Source of the DNA: Gammaproteobacteria bacterium
Lineage (GTDB): Bacteria; Pseudomonadota; Gammaproteobacteria; SZUA-152
NCBI GenBank assembly: GCA_021647505.1
Contig: JAKIUN010000004.1
Coordinates: 1-64,000 of the forward strand
Direction: 5' to 3'
Length of the DNA stretch: 64,000 nucleotides
A model generated the notes under the pieces. The model saw only the letters and a program-made list of their open reading frames with translations, was not told where the DNA came from and made no database searches. Position numbers and translations under genes: made by a program. Of the stretch, positions 1 to 9,395 are shown in pieces. Numbering within the stretch: position 1 is the stretch's first letter; each line of letters opens with the position of its first letter.

Positions 1-324
1 GAAGTTGTGGGTTTTTCATGTGGCGCATCGGGTAAATCCTCGAAGTTTTATGAAGAAAACTGAAAAAAAGCGGTTTTTTGCAGGTTTTCAGTGGAAGGCC
101 TGCTTTATTATAGCTTTCTTCGCGCCAGGAATGGAGTGGTTTTTTATATTAAATCATGAAGTTAGATGGTTTTCGGGCTGGCACTAATTACTCATTTACT
201 AAAGGGGGCATTGGAAATTTCCTGCCCGTAGCTTACCCCAGGATCATGCCTCTCTTGCCTGGGATGCACTTGTTTAGCTTGTGAAGTTTGAGGCCAGAGG
301 GGGCACGCTCCTTAGCCCCCAGTT
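1..324. other. Left-edge region without a recognisable gene
   Basis: No convincing coding region, RNA gene or repeat is visible. The only open frame (5-187) has no recognisable family or ribosome binding site. The stretch is AT-rich at first, then lies just downstream of the ppc stop codon and so probably holds its 3' end. Confidence 0.5.
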
Positions 325-3123
325 TTAACCCGTATTCCGCATTCCCGCCGCGATGGCATTGATGGAACGCAGCAGCGGATCCAGCCACTGTTCCCGCTCG
401 GCCTCTGGCAGCGATTCGTCGCGGTAACGCTTCAGCAGGGTGAGCTGGATGTAGTTGAGGGGGTCGAGGTAAGGGCTACGGCGCATGAGTGACAGTTCCA
501 AGTGTGGAGTCTCGCCCAGCAGGTTCTGATTGCCGGAAATGTTCAATACTTGGTTCACGGTGCGATAGAATTCGTCGTGAAAGGCCGAGTAGATGCGTTC
601 GCCGGTTTCTTTGTCTTGGCTTAGACCTGCATATTCCCGGGCAATGTCCGGCTCGGCCTTGTACAGGGCCATCTGTGTGTTGCTTAGCAGAGCGCGGAAG
701 AACGGCCAGTCCTCGTACATCTTTTGCAGTTGTGCCAGACGCACTGGATCGTTGCCGCGCCATTTTTCGATCGCACTGCCGATGCCGTACCAGGCTGGCA
801 GGGTATGACGCGACTGTGCCCAGCCGAACACCCAGGCAATGGCGCGCACAGAGGTCTTGGTACGGTCGCCCTTCTTGCGATGCGAGGGTCGTGAGCCGAT
901 GTTGAGCAGGCCGATCTCGGTGACGGGCGTGGCCTCGTAGAAGTAGTCGAGGAAGCCGGGAGTTTCGTCGGTGAGTTGGCGGTAGACCTGCTCACCGCTG
1001 TCGGCCAGTTCGTCCATCACCGCCAGGTAATCCCGGCGTTCCGGGTCGCTGGGTTGTACCAGGTTGCAACTGGCCTTGATCAGGCCGGTGATACCCATGG
1101 TTAGTTCGTAGACAGCGGTTTCCTGGTTGCTGTACTTGGATGACAGCACTTCGCCTTGCTCGGTGAACTTGATCTGTCCGTGCACGGTGCCCTCGGGTTG
1201 GGCCAGGATGGCCTCGTGGGTGGGGCCGCCGCCGCGGCCGATAGTGCCGCCGCGGCCGTGGAACAGACGGCACTGGACGCCGTGGGCGTTGGTCAAGCGG
1301 GTGACGCGCTTTTGCGCTTCGTACAGATTCCAGCCGGAGGCGAGGATGCCGCCGTCCTTGCAGGAGTCGGAATAGCCCAGCATGATTTCCTGCAGGTTGC
1401 CGTTGGCGGCCAGTAGAGCGCTGTAGGTCTCGTTTTTCAACAGACGTTCCATGACTGGCTCGATGTGCTCCAGATCCTCGATGGTCTCGAACAGCGGTGA
1501 AATGGAAATGTGTGACTCGATGTGGTCGCCGTCGATGCGGGCCAGACCGCTCAGGCGCGCCAGCAGCATGACCTCCATCACATGGCTGGCCTCATGGGTC
1601 ATGGAGATGACGTAGCTGCCGAAGGCCTTGGCACTGATCTCGGTGCGCAGGGAACTCATGATACCGAACACGTCAAGGGTTTCCCGAGTCGCTTCGCTGA
1701 GGCCCGCGTCACTCGGGTCGAGGCCAGCGGGGTCGCGTATGGCCTGCTCTAACAGGGCCATACGGCCATCTTCGTCCAGTGCTTCGTAATCCTTGCCACG
1801 CTGTCTGAACAGTTCGGCGATAGCCTCGCTGTGACGGGTGGATTCCTGGCGCACATCCAGTTGCAGGCAATAGAAGCCGAAGGTCTCTACCAGGCGGATC
1901 AGGTCTTTTAGTTTACCGTTGGCAATGCGCGCGTCGTCGTGGCTGAGCAGTGACTGATAGATGAGCTTTAGGTCGGCGAGGAAATCCAGTTCGGAGTCGT
2001 AGCGATGTTCGATGTGGGTCTCGTTGCGCACCTCGCGGCCCAACAGCAGATCCTTGATGTACACCAGGTTGCGTTCCAGACGGTAGCGCACGATGCGTAG
2101 TTTACGACGATAGGGTTCGTGGGCGTAGCGGGTGGGCTTGTCGTGGAAGGCAAACTCTGCATAGGCCGTGTTGTCGTCCAGCAGGCTTTTTGTCAGCGCT
2201 GTGTTGGGTGTGCAGAGCTTGTCCGAATGGGTGAGCAGCTCGATCAGATGCGGGATACGCTGCAGGTACTCCAGCAGCACCGTGTGTGACTGCATGCGCA
2301 GGGCCATGACCGTGGTTTCGGGCTTCACATTGGGATTGCCATCGCGGTCGCCGCCGATCCATGAGCCGAAGCGCAGGAAGCTGGGGACGGTGACGCTCTG
2401 TTCACTGCAGACCCGTGCCATGGCGCGCTCGAAATTACGATAGGTCTGTGGCACGGCGTCGAACAGACATTCGTTGAAGTAGGCCAGACCGTAGGTGATC
2501 TCGTCCTCGACCCGTGGCCGGATGCTGCGTACCTCGTCGGTTTTCCACAGGATCTGGATCTGGCTTTCCAGCTCGTCGACAATTTCATCGCGCTCAGCCT
2601 TGTTGAGGCGCGTGTCGTCGAGTTTCTGGTTGGTGACGAAGATGCGGCGCAGGCCGTCCATGATGGTGCGGCGTTTGGCCTCGGTGGGATGGGCGGTGAT
2701 GACTGGGATATAAGCCAGCTGATCGAGCAAGGGCTGCAATTTTTCGGGACTGATATCTTTCTCGCGTAGCTCGCGCAAGGTTGTGTCGAAGGAACCTGTC
2801 CATAGTTGGCCACCACGGTGCAGTTGCTTGCGGCGTTGCTGGTGGAAATAGGACTCCTCGGCGATGTTGACCAGACTGAAATAGATGTTGAAGGCGCGCA
2901 CCACATGCACCAGGGTCTGCGGTGGGAGCGTTTCGATCAGTCGTTTCAGGCGCCGGCGCCGGGCAGGGTTGTCTTGTTTGCGCAGACTGATGAAACCCTT
3001 ACGTAGGGATTCCACGGCGGCGAGGACTTCGCCACCTTCCTGCTCTTTCAGTACATTGCCTAGCAGGGTGCCGAGGAGTTTGACTCTGGATCGAAGAACC
3101 TTGTCATTTGCGTTGCTGCTCAT
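325..3123 (-). CDS. ppc: Phosphoenolpyruvate carboxylase
   Basis: Converts phosphoenolpyruvate and bicarbonate to oxaloacetate, refilling the TCA cycle; cytosolic. At 932 aa it has the usual family length. The catalytic histidine motif TAHPTE is at about residues 143-148 (His145). The GYSDSCKDGG motif and the glycine/arginine-rich FHGRGGTIGRGGGP loop follow in the second half. The protein ends in the conserved RNTG C-terminus, so it is complete. The start is the ATG at 3123, giving the normal N-terminus. It is a single gene transcribed away from the small membrane protein at 3353. No operon partner is visible. Confidence 0.97.
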   Translation of the reverse strand: MSSNANDKVLRSRVKLLGTLLGNVLKEQEGGEVLAAVESLRKGFISLRKQDNPARRRRLKRLIETLPPQTLVHVVRAFNIYFSLVNIAEESYFHQQRRKQLHRGGQLWTGSFDTTLRELREKDISPEKLQPLLDQLAYIPVITAHPTEAKRRTIMDGLRRIFVTNQKLDDTRLNKAERDEIVDELESQIQILWKTDEVRSIRPRVEDEITYGLAYFNECLFDAVPQTYRNFERAMARVCSEQSVTVPSFLRFGSWIGGDRDGNPNVKPETTVMALRMQSHTVLLEYLQRIPHLIELLTHSDKLCTPNTALTKSLLDDNTAYAEFAFHDKPTRYAHEPYRRKLRIVRYRLERNLVYIKDLLLGREVRNETHIEHRYDSELDFLADLKLIYQSLLSHDDARIANGKLKDLIRLVETFGFYCLQLDVRQESTRHSEAIAELFRQRGKDYEALDEDGRMALLEQAIRDPAGLDPSDAGLSEATRETLDVFGIMSSLRTEISAKAFGSYVISMTHEASHVMEVMLLARLSGLARIDGDHIESHISISPLFETIEDLEHIEPVMERLLKNETYSALLAANGNLQEIMLGYSDSCKDGGILASGWNLYEAQKRVTRLTNAHGVQCRLFHGRGGTIGRGGGPTHEAILAQPEGTVHGQIKFTEQGEVLSSKYSNQETAVYELTMGITGLIKASCNLVQPSDPERRDYLAVMDELADSGEQVYRQLTDETPGFLDYFYEATPVTEIGLLNIGSRPSHRKKGDRTKTSVRAIAWVFGWAQSRHTLPAWYGIGSAIEKWRGNDPVRLAQLQKMYEDWPFFRALLSNTQMALYKAEPDIAREYAGLSQDKETGERIYSAFHDEFYRTVNQVLNISGNQNLLGETPHLELSLMRRSPYLDPLNYIQLTLLKRYRDESLPEAEREQWLDPLLRSINAIAAGMRNTG

Positions 3124-3352
3124 TTACGGTAAACGCCTTTCTTGGAATGCTCTGGATTTCAATCTTGCGAGACGGGGCTTTGTTGCGCTTGTCCGCAGTC
3201 GTTATGCTGTGCGTCAAATTTCCCTGCCGGGCATGCAACCTGCGGAGGGAAGCCGACAATTATACCGTGAAACCGGGGTTTTGCTTCATTGACTTGCAGG
3301 TATCAGTGGTGTAGCTGCTAAGGGAGGTTTGAACCTAGGTTGAAACAAATAT

Positions 3353-3577
3353 ATGAAGTGGTTGGACAGAATTCCCTTTTTTCCTGTCATCGCCGGGGCA
3401 TTGTTGCTCGGGCTGGCGCCCTTTACACCGCAGCCACATCTGCTGGAAAAGTTGAACATGCTGTTTTTGGGCACGTTACAGCGTCCGGCGGATATTTTTG
3501 ATCTGTGCCTGCATGGTGCATTGCCTGCACTGCTACTGCTGAAAACCATCCGTTTTCTGCAAATTCGCACCACATAA
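3353..3577 (+). CDS. Small two-helix membrane protein (RND-transporter-like in some annotations)
   Basis: A 74-aa protein with a hydrophobic segment near residues 8-25 and a second near 50-66, joined by a PHLLEKLNMLF linker. Similar short proteins in gammaproteobacteria are often labelled RND transporter, but it is far too short to be a pump and the function is unknown. It stands alone, divergent from ppc and upstream of the cold-shock genes. The composition and family resemblance favour a real gene; its role is not inferred. Confidence 0.6.
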   Translation: MKWLDRIPFFPVIAGALLLGLAPFTPQPHLLEKLNMLFLGTLQRPADIFDLCLHGALPALLLLKTIRFLQIRTT

Positions 3578-3846
3578 GTTGTGACCGGCTGGGAGCCGCA
3601 TGGCGATCTCCTGAGGGTTTTTCCGCAGCGTTATCCAGACTATTCGCGGGTTACAAACTCAGGGTTGTTTGACTAAAGTTCAGGCATGGCCTGTTACTAA
3701 TTTGTGATGATGAGTGGCGGCGTTATCGGTTTAGTAGAATTGCCGGTGTTTCCGGTGTTTTAATCCGGCCGTGTTATTTCTTCGCTAGATCTAGATGTTG
3801 TATTTCCGGCTCGGGAGTTTCGGTCTTTAAGGAAGGGGTTGAGCGC

Positions 3847-4074
3847 ATGCAATCAGGAACTGTGAAGTGGTTTAACAATGCCAAGGGTTATGGGTTTATC
3901 GTACCAGAGGAGGGAGGCGACGATGTATTTGTACATTATTCCACCATCGATGGTGAGGGTTTTAAGACGCTGAAGGAGGGGCAGCCTGTGCAATTCGAGG
4001 CCTCTGCCAGCCCCCGAGGGGTGCAGACCACCCGCGTCATGGGCTCGGAAGGGAATCCTCAAAGCCAGAACTGA
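3847..4074 (+). CDS. Cold-shock domain protein, copy 1
   Basis: A 75-aa single-stranded nucleic-acid-binding protein of the CspA type, an RNA chaperone. The RNP1-like KGYGFI motif (about residues 14-19) and RNP2-like VFVHYS motif (about 28-33) are intact. A purine-rich AAGGAAGGGG site lies about 12 bases before the ATG. About 150 bases of leader are duplicated with the gene, which suggests 5'-UTR control as in cspA-type genes (inference). The protein is identical to copy 2, and a short Q/N-rich tail (GNPQSQN) extends beyond the core fold. Confidence 0.95.
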   Translation: MQSGTVKWFNNAKGYGFIVPEEGGDDVFVHYSTIDGEGFKTLKEGQPVQFEASASPRGVQTTRVMGSEGNPQSQN

Positions 4075-4321
4075 TGCGGCGTTTGCCGGGGTGGCTGGCT
4101 CGCTGAGGCAGATTAACAGGGTATGTAGAGTGGGCATTGCCCAGCGGGTGCCCTTGGTTCTTTATATATCCTAATTTGTGATGATAGGTGATAGTATTAT
4201 CGTTTTAGTGGAATTGCCGGGTTTTTCCGGTGTTTTAATCCGGCCGTGTTATTTCTTCGCTAGATCTAGATGTTGTATTTCCGGCTCGGGAGTTTCGGCC
4301 TTTAAGGAAGGGGTTGAGCGC

Positions 4322-4549
4322 ATGCAATCAGGAACTGTGAAGTGGTTTAACAATGCCAAGGGTTATGGGTTTATCGTACCAGAGGAGGGAGGCGACGATG
4401 TATTTGTACATTACTCCACCATCGATGGTGAGGGTTTTAAGACGCTGAAGGAGGGGCAGCCTGTGCAATTCGAGGCCTCTGCTAGCCCCCGAGGGGTGCA
4501 GACCACCCGCGTCATGGGCTCGGAAGGGAATCCTCAAAGCCAGAACTGA
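4322..4549 (+). CDS. Cold-shock domain protein, copy 2
   Basis: Amino-acid identical to the copy at 3847, differing only by silent changes, so the duplication is recent or maintained by gene conversion. An upstream in-frame ATG at 4178 would add 48 residues. It is rejected because the cold-shock fold begins at MQSGTVKWF and the same AAGGAAGGGG ribosome binding site precedes this ATG. It shares its leader with copy 1 and is probably expressed from its own duplicated promoter. Confidence 0.95.
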   Translation: MQSGTVKWFNNAKGYGFIVPEEGGDDVFVHYSTIDGEGFKTLKEGQPVQFEASASPRGVQTTRVMGSEGNPQSQN

Positions 4550-4649
4550 TGCGGCGTTTGCCGGGGTGGCTGGCTCGCTGAGGCAGATTAAGCAGGGTAT
4601 GTAGAGTGGGCATTGCCCAGCGGGCGCCCTTGGTTCTTGATATATCCTT

Positions 4650-4670
4650 GGTGGGCAGCACCCACCCTAC
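4650..4670. repeat. GTAGGGTGGGC-family hairpin
   Basis: GGTGGG (4650-4655) pairs with CCCACC (4661-4666), followed by CTAC. The same word family forms the perfect palindrome at 11670-11704. It lies just past the aguB stop, where it could mark the 3' end, but it has no T-run. Confidence 0.55.
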
Positions 4671-4688
4671 GCGTTGTTTTGTGAGGGA

Positions 4689-5588
4689 CTAGTCCCGATA
4701 GCGTTTCAGCAGATCACCGTAGGCATCTATCCTGCGATCCCGCAGGTAGGGCCACGCGCGCCGCACTTGTTCGGTGCGTGTCATGTTTAACTTCGCCAGA
4801 ATAATGTCTGCTGCGTCCTGCGGCCCTTGCGCTAGCATTTCTCCCTGTGGCCCGGCCACGAAACTGCTTCCCCAGAAATGAATGCCACGGCCTCGTCTGC
4901 TTGGGTCAGCTTCGAAGCCGGTGCGATTGCAGGCGGCCAACGGAATACCGTTGGCGATGGCGTGGCCGCGTTGCACGGTGATCCAGGCGTCGTGCTGACG
5001 GGCCTGCTCTGCGGCATCATCGTTGTTGTCCCAGCCGATGGCGGTGGGGTAGAGCAACAGCTCGGCGCCAGCCAGGGTCATTAAGCGCGCGGCCTCTGGA
5101 AACCACTGATCCCAGCAGGCCAGCACTCCCAGCCGGCCCACCGAGGTGTCGATGGGCTCGAAGCCCAGTGTGTGGTCACCGGGTGTGAAATAGTATTTTT
5201 CGTGAAAACCGGGGTCGTCGGGGATGTGCATCTTGCGGTATTGGCCCACTTGTCCCTGTTGTTTGTCCAATACCACGGTGGTGTTGTGATACAGGCCCGC
5301 GCTGCGGCGCTCGAACAATGAGGCGACGATGACGATGTTCAATTCGGCGGCAAGGTGGGCGAAGTGCTCGCTCGACGGGCCGGGAATGGTCTCGGCGAGG
5401 TCGAAGTTGTCGATGGATTCCTGCTGACAGAAATACAACCCGGTATGCAGTTCCTGCAACAGGATCAACTCCGCACCCTGACGGGCGGCCTCGTGAATAG
5501 CGGCTTCGCTGGTGGCAATGTTGTCGGCCCGGTCGGCGTTGCAGGGGTGCTGGATCAGGGCCAGGGTGAGGTGTCGGTTTTTGCTCAT
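4689..5588 (-). CDS. aguB: N-carbamoylputrescine amidase
   Basis: Nitrilase-superfamily C-N hydrolase that turns N-carbamoylputrescine into putrescine, CO2 and ammonia, the last step of the agmatine route to polyamines. The catalytic triad is visible: Glu46 in LLQELHTG, Lys119 in YRKMHIPDDPG, and Cys158 in ACWDQWFPE. At 299 aa it has the family length. It lies 142 bp downstream of aguA on the same strand, with a REP-like hairpin between them, so co-transcription is likely but not certain. The pairing with aguA makes this assignment firmer than the fold alone. Confidence 0.95.
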   Translation of the reverse strand: MSKNRHLTLALIQHPCNADRADNIATSEAAIHEAARQGAELILLQELHTGLYFCQQESIDNFDLAETIPGPSSEHFAHLAAELNIVIVASLFERRSAGLYHNTTVVLDKQQGQVGQYRKMHIPDDPGFHEKYYFTPGDHTLGFEPIDTSVGRLGVLACWDQWFPEAARLMTLAGAELLLYPTAIGWDNNDDAAEQARQHDAWITVQRGHAIANGIPLAACNRTGFEADPSRRGRGIHFWGSSFVAGPQGEMLAQGPQDAADIILAKLNMTRTEQVRRAWPYLRDRRIDAYGDLLKRYRD

Positions 5589-5635
5589 GGTGATTTTTAG
5601 TTATGTCGGCATGGGTTCGACAAATCGATGGATTC

Positions 5636-5714
5636 GTAGGAGCGGCGCCTCGGGCCGCGATAATCCGTGCAGTTTGACAGTAAAGCCATCGCGGCCGGAG
5701 GCGCCGCTCCTTAC
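5636..5714. repeat. REP-like inverted repeat between aguA and aguB
   Basis: Left arm 5636-5660 starts GTAGGAGCGGCGCC and ends CCGCGA; right arm 5689-5714 is its near-perfect reverse complement, ending CGCTCCTTAC. The 28-base centre is single-stranded. This is the GTAGGAGCGGC...GCCGCGA form of REP common in gammaproteobacteria. A related imperfect copy is at 41320-41376. Confidence 0.8.
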
Positions 5715-5730
5715 GGTGGATGTCGTCAGT

Positions 5731-6783
5731 TTAGTCATCGTCTGCAAGTACACCCTTGGGTAGCTGCAGGGTCACGCAGTGCAGACTGCCGAACTGTTCG
5801 ATCAGCGGGCGTGCGTCAATGGCGATGATATCGCGCTGCGGGAAGCCGGTTTGCAGCCGTTTGAGAGCGATGGCGTCTTGTGGATCATCGTAGGTGGGTA
5901 CCAGCACCGCGCCATTGATGATCAGAAAGTTGGTATAGGTGGCGGGCAGGCGTTTGCCGCTGGCATTGAATTGAGGGGCAGGCAGGGGCAGCGGTAGCAG
6001 TCGATAGGGTTGACCGTCGGGGCTGGTGAGTGCGTACAGTTCGGTCTGCATGGCCTGTAGTTCGGTGTAGTGGTCGTCATTGGGGTCGTTGCAGCGGGTG
6101 TAGGCGATGGTGAGCGGGTCACAGAAGCGGGCGAGGGTATCGATATGGCTGTCGGTGTCATCACCGGCCAGCGCGCCGTGTGCCAGCCACAGGACATGCT
6201 CAACACCGAGATACTGGTGCAGGGCTTGCTCGATACCGGCTTTATCCCGTTGTGGATTTCGCCCCGGTGACAGCAGGCAGGCCTCGGTTGTCAGGAGGCA
6301 GCCCCGACCGTCGCTGTCAATGCTGCCGCCTTCCAGTACCCAATCGATGGGCCGGCAGGGGGTGTCGCCGAAGACGCCTTGCCGGGCCAGGTTGCCGGTG
6401 ATGGCGTTGTCCAGTTCGGCGGGGTATTTACCGCCCCAGCCATTGAAGGTGAAGTCGAGCAGATACGCGCTGCCGTTATCGTCGAGGACGGTGAGGGGGC
6501 CGTGATCCCGCGCCCAGGTGTCGTTGTTGGGGGCGATGCGGCAGTCGATGCGATCCATCTGTGCATCGGTCTTGCGCAGTTGCCGCAGGACATGCCGTTG
6601 CAGCGGCTCGTTGTGGCAGACGATCAGTACGCCTTCGCGGTGGCTGATCTCGCGGGCAATGCGCACGAAGATCGGGTCGACACGCGCCAGCAGTGGCGCC
6701 CAGTCACTCTGTTCATGGGGCCAGGTCAGCATGACGCCGCTCTGCGCCTCCCATTCGGCGGGCAGGCGGCACGACTGTTTCAT
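5731..6783 (-). CDS. aguA: Agmatine deiminase
   Basis: Peptidyl-arginine-deiminase-fold enzyme converting agmatine to N-carbamoylputrescine and ammonia. At 350 aa it has full length. Family motifs seen include the NNDTWARDHGP segment (substrate pocket), NGWGGK, the EGGSID segment, and the nucleophile Cys336 in GSLHCVTLQLP near the C-terminus. Its ATG overlaps the stop of the upstream CorB-like gene by 4 bases, so translation is probably coupled. With aguB it forms the two-step agmatine-to-putrescine pathway. Confidence 0.95.
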   Translation of the reverse strand: MKQSCRLPAEWEAQSGVMLTWPHEQSDWAPLLARVDPIFVRIAREISHREGVLIVCHNEPLQRHVLRQLRKTDAQMDRIDCRIAPNNDTWARDHGPLTVLDDNGSAYLLDFTFNGWGGKYPAELDNAITGNLARQGVFGDTPCRPIDWVLEGGSIDSDGRGCLLTTEACLLSPGRNPQRDKAGIEQALHQYLGVEHVLWLAHGALAGDDTDSHIDTLARFCDPLTIAYTRCNDPNDDHYTELQAMQTELYALTSPDGQPYRLLPLPLPAPQFNASGKRLPATYTNFLIINGAVLVPTYDDPQDAIALKRLQTGFPQRDIIAIDARPLIEQFGSLHCVTLQLPKGVLADDD

Positions 6784-8078
6784 GCCTCGGCTTTGGCTGT
6801 GTCGAGTCGGGCCTTGCGTTGGCGGAAGGCCGGGTTGATGAGTGCCGTCTTCACCTTGTTGCCCTTGGTCTGTACGATCTCCACCGGGTAGTCGGCCAGC
6901 ATCAGGCTGGTGCCGGGCTCGGGAATATCCTGCAGGTATTCGGTGATGAGCCCGCTGAAGGTCTTGGGGCCGTCGGTGGGCAGATCCCAGGCCATGATGC
7001 GGTTGAGATCCCGGACGCTGGCGCTGCCTTCCACCAGGTAGGTGCCATCCGGTTGAGGATGTACCTCGCGAATGTTGTCCGCCGGGTCGGTGGTGAACTC
7101 ACCGACAATCTCTTCGAGGATATCCTCCAGGGTTACCAGCCCACGCACGTCGCCGTATTCGTCGACCACCAGTCCGATACGGCGCTTTTGACGGCGGAAA
7201 TTCAGCAGTTGCGGGGTCAGTGAGGTGCCTTCGGGGACGAAGTAGGGTTCCCGCAGCAGGGCCACGAGATCCTCTTTGAAGGTCTCTTTCTTGCGCGACA
7301 GAACCAAGGTGTTGCGCATGTGCAGGAAACCCACCACATTGTTGATGTCGCCGCGGTACACCGGTAGTCGGGTGTGCTGGCTGTGGGCAATCTGATTGAG
7401 GATTTCTTCCCAGTCGTTGTCAAGGTCGATACCGGTTATCTCGTTGCGCGGCACCATGATGTCGTCCACCGTGGCCTTTTCAAGGTCGAGGATATTGGTG
7501 AGCATCTCTTGATGGCTGTGCGGGATCAGGGCGCCGGCCTCGTTGACCACCACGCGTAATTCTTCGCTGCTGAGTTCCTCGCCGCGGGCCTTTTTTGGGT
7601 TTACGCCCAGCAGGCGCATCAGGCCGTGGGCAATGACGTTGACCAGCCACACCAGTGGATACAGCAGTATCTGCAACGGCCCTAGCACCCGGCTGGCGGG
7701 GAAGGCAAAGCGTTCCGGGTGTAAGACGGCGAGGGTTTTGGGGGTGACCTCGGCGAAGATCAGGATTACCAGCGTCAGTAAGCCGGCGGCGATGGCGATG
7801 CCGGCTTCGCCCCATAGCCGCAGCGCCAGGACGGTGGCGATGGAGGAGGCAAGGATGTTGACAAAATTGTTGCCTAACAGGATCAGGCCAATGAGCCGAT
7901 CCGGGTGCTCCAGCAGACGGCTGGCGCGTTCGGCGCCGCGATTTCCGCTCTTGGCGAGATGTTTCAGCCGATAACGGTTGAGGCTCATGAGCCCCGTTTC
8001 GGAACCGGAGAAAAAGGCGGAAATGATGATCAGACAAATCAGGACGCCGAGTAAGACGCCGATGGGGATATCGTTCAA
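6780..8078 (-). CDS. CorB/HlyC-CorC family membrane protein (CNNM-type, YfjD-like)
   Basis: A 432-aa inner-membrane protein. The N-terminus is a CNNM/DUF21 domain with three to four helices, beginning with SAFFSGSETGLMSLNR at about residues 21-36. A paired CBS region follows (about 205-330, containing MVPRNEI and LVVDEYGDVRGLVTLEDI), then a C-terminal transporter-associated CorC/HlyC domain. The family is linked to magnesium export or ion homeostasis; the substrate here is not shown. The neighbours ypjD and ffh match the arrangement known from enterobacteria. Confidence 0.92.
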   Translation of the reverse strand: MNDIPIGVLLGVLICLIIISAFFSGSETGLMSLNRYRLKHLAKSGNRGAERASRLLEHPDRLIGLILLGNNFVNILASSIATVLALRLWGEAGIAIAAGLLTLVILIFAEVTPKTLAVLHPERFAFPASRVLGPLQILLYPLVWLVNVIAHGLMRLLGVNPKKARGEELSSEELRVVVNEAGALIPHSHQEMLTNILDLEKATVDDIMVPRNEITGIDLDNDWEEILNQIAHSQHTRLPVYRGDINNVVGFLHMRNTLVLSRKKETFKEDLVALLREPYFVPEGTSLTPQLLNFRRQKRRIGLVVDEYGDVRGLVTLEDILEEIVGEFTTDPADNIREVHPQPDGTYLVEGSASVRDLNRIMAWDLPTDGPKTFSGLITEYLQDIPEPGTSLMLADYPVEIVQTKGNKVKTALINPAFRQRKARLDTAKAEA

Positions 8079-8162
8079 AAAGGGGGAGACCTCGTCACTG
8101 GAAACGTAGTTTAATTTGTAGGGGGAGGCGGGGCGGCTGTCAAGCCGGGGTAAGCCATGGCC

Positions 8163-8984
8163 TCAGAGATCGAGGATGATTTCGATCACCAGCTTGCTGC
8201 CAATGTAGGCCAGTAGCAGGACGACGAAGCCGCTCAGAGTCCAGCGAATCGCGGTGCGGCCACGCCAGCCAAAGCGCCAGCGGCCCCACAGCAGGATGGC
8301 AAACACCACCCAGGCTACCATCGACAGAATGGTCTTGTGCACCAAGTGCTGGGCGAACATGTCTTCGATGTATAGAGTGCCGGTGAGAAGGGAGGCGGTG
8401 AGCAGGGCCAGTCCCAGGCCGATCATCTGAAACAGCAAGGTTTCCATGGTTTGCAGTGGCGGCAGGGCGCGAATGAAGCCACCCGGGCGTTTGTTGCGCA
8501 GGTGGTTGTCCTGCACCGCCAGCAGCAGCGCCTGTCCTGCAGCGATACTGAGCAGGCTGTAGGCCAGCACGGACATCAGGATATGCAGCTTTAATTCCAT
8601 CGCCTGGGCGGTCATCAGGGTATGTTCACTGGGGAAAATGACTTCGGCGAGGATGGCCAGCCCGGCGAGGGGTAACAGGATGATGCCCAGGTTTTCCACC
8701 GGATTCGACACGGCGGCCAGCAAAAGGAGCAGGGCGATCAGCCAGGTGATCAGTGATATGGCGTTGATAAAACCGATATTCAGTCCTTCCGGCACAAACA
8801 GGCTTTGGTAGAGCAGCACGGCGTGCAGCAAAACGGCGATCAGGCCAATGAGAATGATATGATTTTTGCTGAATTTACCAGGCTTCGTATCTATTCCCCC
8901 TCCCCGGAACAGGCGTTTGGCGAGCAGAAACCCGGTCATGAAATACAGGGCGGTGGCAATAGCGGCAATGACGTAATGGCTCAT
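8163..8984 (-). CDS. ypjD: CcsA-like inner-membrane protein YpjD
   Basis: A 273-aa polytopic protein with about eight hydrophobic helices, resembling the cytochrome c assembly (CcsA/HemX) family. The WALMSVLAYS-like segment appears here as LKLHILMSVLAYSLLSIAAG. The C-terminal VHKTILSMVAWVVFAILLWGRWRFGWRGR is typical of the YpjD group. YpjD has been proposed to act in cytochrome or heme handling, but the role is not established. It lies 84 bp upstream of the CorB-like gene on the same strand. Confidence 0.88.
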   Translation of the reverse strand: MSHYVIAAIATALYFMTGFLLAKRLFRGGGIDTKPGKFSKNHIILIGLIAVLLHAVLLYQSLFVPEGLNIGFINAISLITWLIALLLLLAAVSNPVENLGIILLPLAGLAILAEVIFPSEHTLMTAQAMELKLHILMSVLAYSLLSIAAGQALLLAVQDNHLRNKRPGGFIRALPPLQTMETLLFQMIGLGLALLTASLLTGTLYIEDMFAQHLVHKTILSMVAWVVFAILLWGRWRFGWRGRTAIRWTLSGFVVLLLAYIGSKLVIEIILDL

Positions 8985-9395
8985 GGTTGTGTTAGAGAGT
9001 GGGGGCGGAGTTTGGGTGACAGGGGTGTATTAGGTCGTTTTCATGGCGGGTTTGTCAATATCTACGGGCATGTTTACACCTTGCATGACGAGGGGCAAGG
9101 GCACTTTATTGTGTAGAAGTGCTCTCAATATGTCGGCAGTCTTGCCGATAGTGCCTTCAGTTCCAGTGCAGAGAGAGCGCCGCAGGCTGGTGAATTGCAC
9201 GATCTTCAGGTAAGTTCTGGGAAAAATCAAGAAAGAGGAGGCTGCTGTAGAGTAAGGATATCGCTGGAGATCGCTGCGAAGGGTTCTTTTTTCGGGACAT
9301 TTCGGGCGGATATGCCGTCAGATAGCGGCATCAGCATAGTCGTTGGTTCAGGCTGGTATGCTTAAATTACAGGGCTTCTGCGCCATTGGTGAACT
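8985..9395. other. Intergenic region, divergent promoters expected
   Basis: 411 bp between the divergent ypjD and hydrolase genes. Promoters for both must lie here, but I could not pick a convincing pair of hexamers. The short open frames have no family resemblance. Confidence 0.4.

Larger units (their letters stand above)
3697..4648 (+). repeat. Head-to-tail tandem duplication of a cold-shock gene unit
   Basis: Two adjacent units of about 475 bp (3697-4170 and 4171-4648) each hold a long leader, a complete cold-shock gene and a 3' tail. The leaders diverge in their first 50 bases, then run almost identically through the gene and beyond. The coding differences seen are silent. The junction (tatatatccta followed by the next unit) shows a direct duplication rather than two independent genes. 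Confidence 0.92.
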
